A DNA stretch of 64,000 nucleotides from Anagrus nilaparvatae (Eukaryota > Arthropoda > Insecta > Hymenoptera > Mymaridae): NCBI GenBank assembly GCA_022575985.1, contig JAKSXM010000137.1, positions 25,376,001 to 25,440,000 on the forward strand. Reading direction: 5' to 3'. The notes beneath the pieces were generated by a model. It had not been told where the DNA came from, searched no databases, and was given only the letters and a program-made list of their open reading frames with translations. The stretch's first letter is position 1, and each line of letters starts with the position of its first letter. Positions 56,689 through 64,000 of this stretch are shown piece by piece. The position numbers and the translations under genes were made by a program.

Positions 56689-57300
56689 ATTATCTGATTA
56701 ATTTAATTTATTGTAAATATTTTTATTTTTCTTATAAGTAGGAATCTTTTTTATTTTTTAAGTAATATTTCCTTTTATATTAAGTATTAATATTATTGTT
56801 ATATAGATTTATTTATTAAAAATATATATACTTGAACTGTACAAACTAAAATTATAATAAATAAAACATTTTTTATAAATAATTAAAATGCATTTTGATT
56901 ACCTATATGTAAAACACCAGAACTTATATTCAAATATCCCGCAAATTTAATAGGCTGATAAATTTTATCCAATCAGGTAATCACGAAATACTGTTCTCCA
57001 AAATATATAATATTGTTTATAACCTAAAAAAATTAATACAAAAAATTAAAATTATTGCAAAATATTAAATAATAATTTTGAAATATTATCACTAGACTGC
57101 TTTATTTAATTTAAAGTTAATTCTATATTTACTTTATACAGCTATTTTGTTGTTGATATTTTAAAATATTAAAATAATAACTAATTTAAGCATTGTTTTT
57201 CAAAGCTGTTTACTTATATTAATTATAGTTGCTAATTCTTAAAAAAAGTTATAAATTGTATATAAATTTAGATAAAAATATAGTTTTGCAAAAAAATAAA
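56689..57300. other. Intergenic between coiled-coil gene and WDR34
   Basis: About 0.6 kb of AT-rich sequence, probably 3'UTR then promoter. AATAAA-like signals near 56,860. No gene. Confidence 0.5.
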
Positions 57301-59302
57301 ATGCTTACTGACGAAAGTTCAGAAGTAATTGGGTTTGAATCAAAAATTTCCAAAAACACAAAGTGAGTAACATACTAAATAGCTACTTTTTTAAAATTAA
57401 TTTAATTTTAATAAATATATATTAATCAATTTGTAATATTACTGATTAGATTATTAACTAAAACTACAAATGTTCAAACTGAAATAGTTGTGCATGAATC
57501 TGAAGAGATTCAAGCAGTTGAAAGAAAATGTGTTGAGGTACGTAAGATTAATTTTATTTTAATAATTTAAAGTTTCAATTTTAAGTTAACTTGTTTAACA
57601 GACTCAAACTGCACAAGAGCCCAAAAAAGCATCAGAATACAATGTTGATGCATTAGCAAAATTTTTAAAAAGAGTTACACCTGGAGTCTTAGATTTTTTG
57701 GATGAGACTTATGGAACTTGTGCCTTTGATAATTATGAAACTGTTTCTAATAATGAACCAGTAACTAAAATTCAACTAATTAATAGATTAAATACTCAAG
57801 ATGGAGTAGAATTTCAGGTAAATTTTTAAATTTACAGATTTTTTATTTAGTAAATTAAAATATCTTTTTTATTAAATTTAGGGAAAAGTTAGTGATTTGT
57901 CATGGAGTTGTGCTGGTGGAACTTTAGCTGTTTGTCATAGTAAAATACAGCATGAAAGTTGGTGTACTGACTTGACAAATATTTTATTTTATCAAATTTC
58001 TAAAGATAATTTATTAATGTCGACACCTTATAAAAAATTAGAAGTACCTTCATGCGTTACTTCATTGCTGTATCATCCATTGAAACCATCAATAATAGCG
58101 GCAGGGTTATATAATGGTTAATTTTATTAAATTTTTTTATTATGTTTTAAAGTTTAAATTTAAATTTAAAAGTTTAAAATAAATTACTTAATTTTATAGG
58201 AGATGTACTAGTGTGGAATATTAATGATAATTTATCAGTGACTCCATTGCATGTTTGCACCCATGGTGATACTGTATCAAAAATATATTGGAATCATAAA
58301 ATTTTAAGAAATAATGATGATGTTCTTATATCTTCCAGTACAGATGGTTATATTAGTATTCACAAATTTACATTAAATTTTTCACAAGCTGTTTCACATA
58401 TTAGGTATTTTGTACAATAAAAATATTGTTAAGATCAAATTTATAAACCTTACTTCAACTTAAAGGTTAAAAATTGTTAAAGAACGAAATCCCATTGAAA
58501 GCCTGAGACCTCAAAGTGCAGGTGGCAAAAAAGAAAGAGCAGCAGAGCCAGGTCTTTCCATATCAAGTTTTGATTTTTCATCTGAAGATCCAAGTGTATT
58601 TGTTGTTGGAACTCAATGCGGAGGCTTATATAAATGCAGGCTTGACCAAACACTTCTTCCAATAGATGGTATAAATCTAAATTTTATCTTACAGAATATG
58701 CTAATTTTAAAAATTAAACTATTTATAAATTTTTTCAGGTGATGAGAACACTTATGACCCAATTCTAGATGAATATGAAAGACATAAGGCTAGTGTTACT
58801 TATATAAAAAGTTCACCCACAAGAAATTTTTTTGTTACAACAGGAACAGATAAGCAAATAAGAATCTATGATTTTAATCAAGTAAATTAAATTTTATTAT
58901 TTATATTATTTTGTAATTTATTTTATCTTATATTCATCCGCAGCCTGGTAGCTTGCGTATAATGTCTATGGATAATACAATAGTTAGAATAACCTGGTAT
59001 TTTGGACATTCTGATATATTCTTAGCATATGGAGCAAGTTGCGAAGTAAAATTTTTCAATGTCAGAACTGGACGCATTTTACCTGAAACAATGTTGCATT
59101 CTGAAAATAGGGAAAACACAAGCTCTTTGGTTTTTAATCCAAAACGGTAATATACTTTAAACAAAGAAAAATTTATTTTATGATTATTTAATTTATTCGT
59201 AATTATAAAAGTAATTATTTATTTTTTAGCGATATGGTTGCTATTGGAAATACCAAAGGGGTCATAGAAGTTTGGAGAATACCAAGAAACATACGACCAT
59301 AA
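57301..59302 (+). CDS. WDR34: Dynein-2 intermediate chain WDR34/DYNC2I2
   Basis: WD40 subunit of cytoplasmic dynein-2, the motor for retrograde intraflagellar transport in cilia. Nine exons: 57301-57362, 57450-57537, 57602-57817, 57882-58116, 58200-58404, 58466-58668, 58739-58881, 58944-59146 and 59230-59302 (475 residues, all junctions in frame). A short disordered N-terminus contains NVQTE and VETQTA, the second fitting the TQT core bound by LC8 light chains. A helical stretch precedes a beta-propeller of WD-type repeats (GKVSDLSWSCAGGTLAVCHS, ...DVLVWNIND, ...TDGYISIHKF, ...TDKQIRIYDF, ...NTKGVIEVWRI). HESWC after the first strand and the overall order fit WDR34 rather than WDR60 or cytoplasmic dynein-1 chains. 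Insects use this motor mainly in ciliated sensory neurons. Confidence 0.82.
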
Positions 59303-61271
59303 AATATATATTTTTTTTAATGGTTCTGCATTATTTATTTTATTAAATATTTGTTTTAATTTAAAAATTATATAATTTAATTTATTTATATAATTTAATT
59401 TAAAAAAATTTTTTCTATGTTACTAAGGAATATTAATATTTTTTTATCTTAAAATAAATTTTATTGGTGACAGTAAAATGATTTTAAAAATATGATTCTA
59501 ATAGTACCTGCAAAATCCTATAAATCCTTGCATTTCAAATATTGCAAATTGCATTAGATTGAACAGACTTCAATATATGATTTTTTTGAAAAAATTATTT
59601 TACAAAAATATATTTTAGTCTTATTCAGATAAATTGATTTAATTTTTTTCTTTATTTTTTTATTAAGAGATTAAATTTTCTAAAAGTACAACAAAATAAA
59701 AAAAAGAAAGCTTTCACATTTATAGGGTAGATGCGTAAAATAAAATAATTATTAATTTTATACTAAAGGTGCGTGAGAAAAGCGCAAAATAAATACATAA
59801 ATACCTAAATACACTAAATACCTATGCTTCTGCAAACCGCAAAAAAAATTTTAGATTCATCAAAATATAACTTTAAATTTTCTGCTATTTTCATTTTCCC
59901 GATTCAACCTATTATCCAAAAAATATTATTTTTACACTATCAGAAATTAATTCTAAATTACAATACACCCTTACATTAATTAATTAAAAACTCCTAAATA
60001 TATGCAATGCGTATACGTAAGGGAAGAAGGTGGAGTTTCATGAATTGCACAAAAGTAGGTATGATAAAAAAACTCAGGAGAATGAATACGTATTTGGTCA
60101 GCCTTAGTTAAAAACATTTAAAAAATGTTTTCGCAAAGGCTTGAGCATCTTATATTTTATCTTTTTTTTAAATTCATTTTGGCCCTTACCTATTGTCAAA
60201 TATAATTTTGAATTTTGGTAAAAAAATTCAGAAAGTAGCAAGGCCAAATATCAAAATTATTACATTGTTGACTTTTTAAAAAGTTACTGAATTCAGTAAT
60301 TAATTTGATCCATATCTCAATTCTTTTGTGAATTAAAAATTTTATATGCTTTATTTACCTCATAAAGGAGAGAAAATTAATTTTTAAGTGCAATGATTTT
60401 TTTTATCTTATATTTTTTAATGAAAGGTACCCTGTTGATATTTAAAAATGGTAAATTTTTTTCAATTGAATTTTTACATAAATGCATTTGTTAATAAAAT
60501 TAAAAAACTTCAAACAATTCGTCCTTTGAAAGAATTTCATTATAATTTTTTCTCTTAACAACTTAATTAATAAATTTAGAAGTAAGGATTTTCTAAATAT
60601 AATAGTAAAAACATAGGGATATCTAATGCATTGTTTTTTTAGTACAAACGTGGTTTTTTTTTTTTAATCTCACGTTCAATCATTCAATGCAAAGCTTATT
60701 TTTAAAAATTGTAAAAAACAGTTTAAATAATGCATTTCTGAATTTTAATTTAAAAATTACCAAATGGATAAACCATGTAGTAATTTTTTTTAGAGTTGTA
60801 TCAAATAAATCTTTTTTTTAATGTTTTATTCGTAAAAAATCAGATTTTTAAATTCAAAAAATAAAATTTAAGTCAGGTAACAAGGCTTAGTTTATAGATT
60901 TAGGTAATGGGCTTAACAAATTTAGCAATTAGCTTAAGGAAGCCAATAGGTTTCCAAAAAATAAAAAAATAAATTGGTGAATTTATAATAATTCTACCAT
61001 ACCAATTTCTACCATAAACACCTTTTTCAAAAAAGATCTTTTTTGGGAACATTTTGGCCTTCTTAAAATTTTCATTTTTTATTTAATTTTTATCTGGATT
61101 TTATTTGAAATTAATTATGTGAAACTAAATTATATAAAAATTTTAATTTTGCATATATCATAATATGTAATTTGAAATTCAAAATTTTACATAATTATAC
61201 AGAAATATTATTAATTTTTTTTTTTTTTTTTTTTGCTAATACATACCAAACTAGATATAATTTCAATTTTT
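59303..61271. other. Intergenic between WDR34 and Chk2 (tail to tail)
   Basis: The two genes converge here. AT-rich with an AATAAA-type signal near 59,452 for WDR34. No gene or clear element recognised. Confidence 0.5.
61215..61234 (-). other. A20 tract (on the Chk2 sense strand) 37 nt after the Chk2 stop
   Basis: T20 on the plus strand reads as A20 downstream of the Chk2 stop codon. It could be the poly(A) remnant of a retroposed mRNA, but A and T runs of this length occur elsewhere in the window, and no AATAAA is seen just before it. Confidence 0.4.
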
Positions 61272-62663
61272 TTAATAATTTTCTAATAAGGTATTAATTT
61301 TTAATTGTATATTATGGTCATTAAGCCAAGGATGCATTAATATTTTTGATGCGGTAATGCGTTTACATGGTTGAACTGTCATCATCTGTTTTATTAAATC
61401 TTTAGCATAAAAAGAAATATTTTTAAATTTTTTTGGGCCAAAATCATACATGCCATTGACAATTTGATTTTTTAACTCAGAAAATTTATCACTTATAATA
61501 AAAGGAATCTTTCCACTTAAACAAACATACAAAATGACACCTAAACTCCATACATCTACTTGTTTTGTATATGCTCCTTCTTCATTAGCTAATAAAATTT
61601 CAGGTGCTACATACAAAGGAGTTCCGCAAAATGTTTTCAAACAACTTAGATCAGAGTCTACATATTTTGATAATCCGAAATCAGCAACTTTTACAAGTGT
61701 TTCTTCATCATTGGTAGCAAGAAGTATGTTACAAGGTTTTAGATCCCTATGAGCAATTCCATTCTCATGTAAATATCTCACTGCTGAAGTAATTTGATAA
61801 AATATTAATTTTGCAACATTTTCTGTTAGCCCCTTAGTTTTATTAATTCTTTCAGTTAAATCACCTCCTTCCATTAGTTCCAAAACTAAAAGTATCAACG
61901 TTGAAGTGACAATGCATTCTTTTAACTTTAAAATAAATTGGTGATTTGCTTTTTTACAAATTTCTATTTCATTCAAAATATACTTTTCGCTATTTTTATT
62001 TTTTGAAACATTTAATTTTGCTTTCTTAGCTATTTTAATAGCAAATTTCTCAGAACCATCTCTTGAAAAACATATCCTTACATCTCCATAAGTTCCAGAA
62101 CCAATAGACTCAAAAATTGCATACTTATTTTTTATTTCTGGAATCAAAAAAGAAGGGTCATAAGGACAGATAAATTCAAAAAGTTTAACTTTATAAAACG
62201 AAATTGATATTAAATCTCCATGTAAAAGAATAATCTTTTCTCCTTTATGAATACAAACATTATTGACAATAGTTCCATTTTGGCCTTCATTTTCAAGATA
62301 AATAACATTGCCTTCAACATTATTAGGACCATAATATTTCACTCGATAAATTCGAAAATGTCTATTGCTTACGTGGGTTGAATTAAATTTGGACCTTTGA
62401 TTAGGTGGAAACTTATCCAAAGGGAACTGAATATCACAACTTGCATGTCGACCAAACATATATTCATCATTTGACAAATAAATTGTACTTGGAAAAATAC
62501 TTTCTCCAATTAAATTTTGCACTGGGGAAAGTTTACCCCAAATAATTGGTGACTCTTCTTGACTTAAAAAATCAGAAAACTGAGAATTAATCTCCTGCGT
62601 CTGAGTAGTGTTTTGAGATGAATCTGACACTTTTGCTGGTGAATCTAATTTACATATATCCAT
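61272..62663 (-). CDS. lok: Checkpoint kinase 2 / Loki (FHA domain plus Ser/Thr kinase), single exon
   Basis: DNA-damage checkpoint kinase activated by ATM; phosphorylates p53 and cell-cycle targets in the nucleus. It has 463 residues. The N-terminal SQ/TQ cluster has five sites at 16, 20, 22, 27 and 34. The FHA domain spans about 65-165, with GRH 71-73, SNRH 99-102 and NGT 129-131. The kinase domain spans about 181-447: glycine loop GSGTYG 188-193, catalytic Lys210, HRDLKPCN 305-312, DFG 328-330, and T-loop Thr344 and Thr348 in KTFCGT before APE 353-355. All catalytic residues are intact; Cys311 replaces the more usual Glu in HRDLKPEN. The kinase ends soon after domain XI with only a short tail. 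No introns, unlike all neighbouring genes. Confidence 0.95.
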   Translation of the reverse strand: MDICKLDSPAKVSDSSQNTTQTQEINSQFSDFLSQEESPIIWGKLSPVQNLIGESIFPSTIYLSNDEYMFGRHASCDIQFPLDKFPPNQRSKFNSTHVSNRHFRIYRVKYYGPNNVEGNVIYLENEGQNGTIVNNVCIHKGEKIILLHGDLISISFYKVKLFEFICPYDPSFLIPEIKNKYAIFESIGSGTYGDVRICFSRDGSEKFAIKIAKKAKLNVSKNKNSEKYILNEIEICKKANHQFILKLKECIVTSTLILLVLELMEGGDLTERINKTKGLTENVAKLIFYQITSAVRYLHENGIAHRDLKPCNILLATNDEETLVKVADFGLSKYVDSDLSCLKTFCGTPLYVAPEILLANEEGAYTKQVDVWSLGVILYVCLSGKIPFIISDKFSELKNQIVNGMYDFGPKKFKNISFYAKDLIKQMMTVQPCKRITASKILMHPWLNDHNIQLKINTLLENY

Positions 62664-62696
62664 TGTAAATATTTTGCAGTTTTTAATTCAGTATAT

Positions 62697-62744
62697 TTAA
62701 TAATCATCGACTGAAAAAATATCTAAAACTTCTAAATTTGCCAT
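62697..62744 (-). promoter_or_regulatory. Upstream ORF in the presumed Chk2 5'UTR
   Basis: ATG at 62,744 opens 15 codons (MANLEVLDIFSVDDY) ending in TAA 33 nt before the Chk2 start. If the Chk2 mRNA begins further upstream, this uORF would be translated first. It could instead be the end of an unrelated minus-strand exon: the same frame stays open upstream only as far as a TGA near 62,780. Confidence 0.4.
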
Positions 62745-63828
62745 GTCTACATTGAATCTTGTAAAAACCTTGGGAATTTTCAACCCATTTTATAAATTGC
62801 GTATGCTAAAATAAAAATTAATAATAATTTTACATATTATACATATCTAATAATAATATCAACTAAAAACTTACGATATAATATCCTTTATTAAAACAGA
62901 TCTAACAATATATCTTGAATTCAGATACCTCCATGTGGATACCCTATAGGGATTTCAGCAAGTTTATGCAATGGTACCTCTATTTATAAAAATATCCAAT
63001 GTTTACTGCTTTATTCTTTTATTTTTTATTTTTCATGCAATTAAATCGACTGTATATTTATTATCAGTTATAAATTATCAAATAAAAAAAAAAATTATTG
63101 ATAAAGAAAAACTATTTTTTTTACGAAAAAAAAACCGCTAGAATTGATGACTTACCCTAAATAATATAGATTAATATAATTACTATATTAAATAATCTAT
63201 AATCAATAAATAGTAGAGTGTATATTTCCTTATTATTAAATTTATTATAAGTTTTTCTGAATTATTTATGAAAACAGCGTGTTATAAAGATGTGAAAAAT
63301 TTATTTTTGAATATAATACAAATATTGACAAATATTATGTCCGAGATCGGTTTCGGTTATATAGTTTTTTTGTTGTTATTATTTACCAATCATATATACC
63401 TATCCTTATCTTTGTTCTTACATGTATTTATGTCCGTGTAAATATAATTATTATGTGTGTACATATGCTGATCTTATACTTCAACTTGCTGATGTAAACA
63501 AGGAACATAATTAATTAAACCTAGCAATCAGTACAAGGAACTTTGCTTTGCAATAAAATAATCAAACAATTAAACTAAAAGTAATTAGGTTTATTTAACA
63601 GAATATTCAATTTTGGAACCATACATCAGATATATTTAATAAACCAACACCATCAACTTTGCGGTGCAAAAGCGGTTACAAATATAGCAAAACTAGTAAG
63701 AATAAATATAAACAGCTGGTATTAAGAACTTTAATTAATATTTCTTTATAAAAAATTGAATGTATTAATAAAAATATTATTTTTCAGGCTTTTTTTCTTT
63801 TAAAAAATAATTTTTGGAATTTTTTAAT
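62745..63828. other. Intergenic between divergent Chk2 and the right-edge gene
   Basis: About 1.1 kb that must hold the promoters of both genes. A TTTTCAG at about 63,781-63,787 suggests a spliced 5'UTR for the right-hand gene. A TTACGATATA near 62,873 could be a donor for a 5'UTR intron of Chk2. Neither is certain. Confidence 0.4.
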
Positions 63829-64000
63829 ATGAGTAACTTAAACACGACAGTTATAACTAAGAAAATAGAAGAAAGTGAAAAGGTTGATTGGTCAAAATTT
63901 CCAAGAGAATTAGTACAAAGTACAAAATTACAACAATGTGATATTTACCCAAAAGAAGATTTAGTAGGCGAAGAGCTAAAATGCTCATTTACTTTTACAA
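63829..64000 (+). CDS. Unrecognised protein, N-terminus only (cut by right edge)
   Basis: ATG at 63,829 opens 57 codons without a stop to the end of the window: MSNLNTTVITKKIEES, then VDWSKFPRELVQ, then CDIYPKEDLVGEELKCSFTFT. The composition is that of a soluble, charged protein, with no signal peptide or membrane segment in this part. I cannot name the family. The codon pattern and an acceptor-like TTTTCAG some 40 nt upstream support a real first coding exon. Confidence 0.65.
   Translation, partial: MSNLNTTVITKKIEESEKVDWSKFPRELVQSTKLQQCDIYPKEDLVGEELKCSFTFT

Overview
The window is nuclear DNA of an animal, almost certainly an insect. Genes are split by GT-AG introns, the background is extremely AT-rich, non-LTR, piggyBac and Tc1/mariner-type elements are present, and the recognisable genes have insect orthologues (L-type calcium channel, Squid, Bdp1, dynein-2 intermediate chain, Chk2/Loki). 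The very low GC would fit a parasitoid wasp or similar lineage, but the order cannot be fixed from the sequence alone. Nothing prokaryotic or viral was recognised.

Layout. 1-19,844 (minus strand): the 5' half of an L-type voltage-gated calcium channel alpha-1 gene. Its start codon lies in a GC-rich exon at 19,580-19,844. Nineteen exons plus one of two alternative exons give 1,024 codons in frame, running through domain I, the beta-subunit binding loop, domain II, the acidic II-III linker and domain III to S5; the rest lies off the left edge. The IIIS5 exon is present twice (6,511-6,618 and 1,018-1,125), the arrangement expected of mutually exclusive exons. Introns carry a 1.87 kb fold-back element (8,440-10,306) and a 312-bp tandem array (about 16,361-17,975).

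19,845-47,263: about 27 kb with no recognised host gene. It holds a degraded LINE (about 30,000-32,560), a second LINE-like 3' fragment (24,002-24,605), a deleted piggyBac copy with intact TTAA sites (28,049-29,334), two TA-flanked MITEs, several long inverted repeats and a 219-bp palindrome built from a short repeated palindromic motif.

47,264-59,302 (plus strand): four multi-exon genes in a row. These are squid (hnRNP with two alternative C-termini), Bdp1 (TFIIIB subunit), an unrecognised coiled-coil protein with a Myb-like C-terminal segment, and WDR34/DYNC2I2 (dynein-2 intermediate chain). 61,272-62,663 (minus) is an uninterrupted Chk2/loki kinase with an FHA domain, followed by an A20 tract, which suggests a retrocopy or an intron-loss allele. 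A further gene begins at 63,829 and runs off the right edge.

The genes do not form a pathway; they are ordinary eukaryotic neighbours. The most notable points are the duplicated IIIS5 exon, the transcribed long hairpins, a roughly 30-bp motif repeated five times in calcium-channel intron 1 and once at 42.75 kb, the TTGCTTGAA palindrome and the intronless Chk2.
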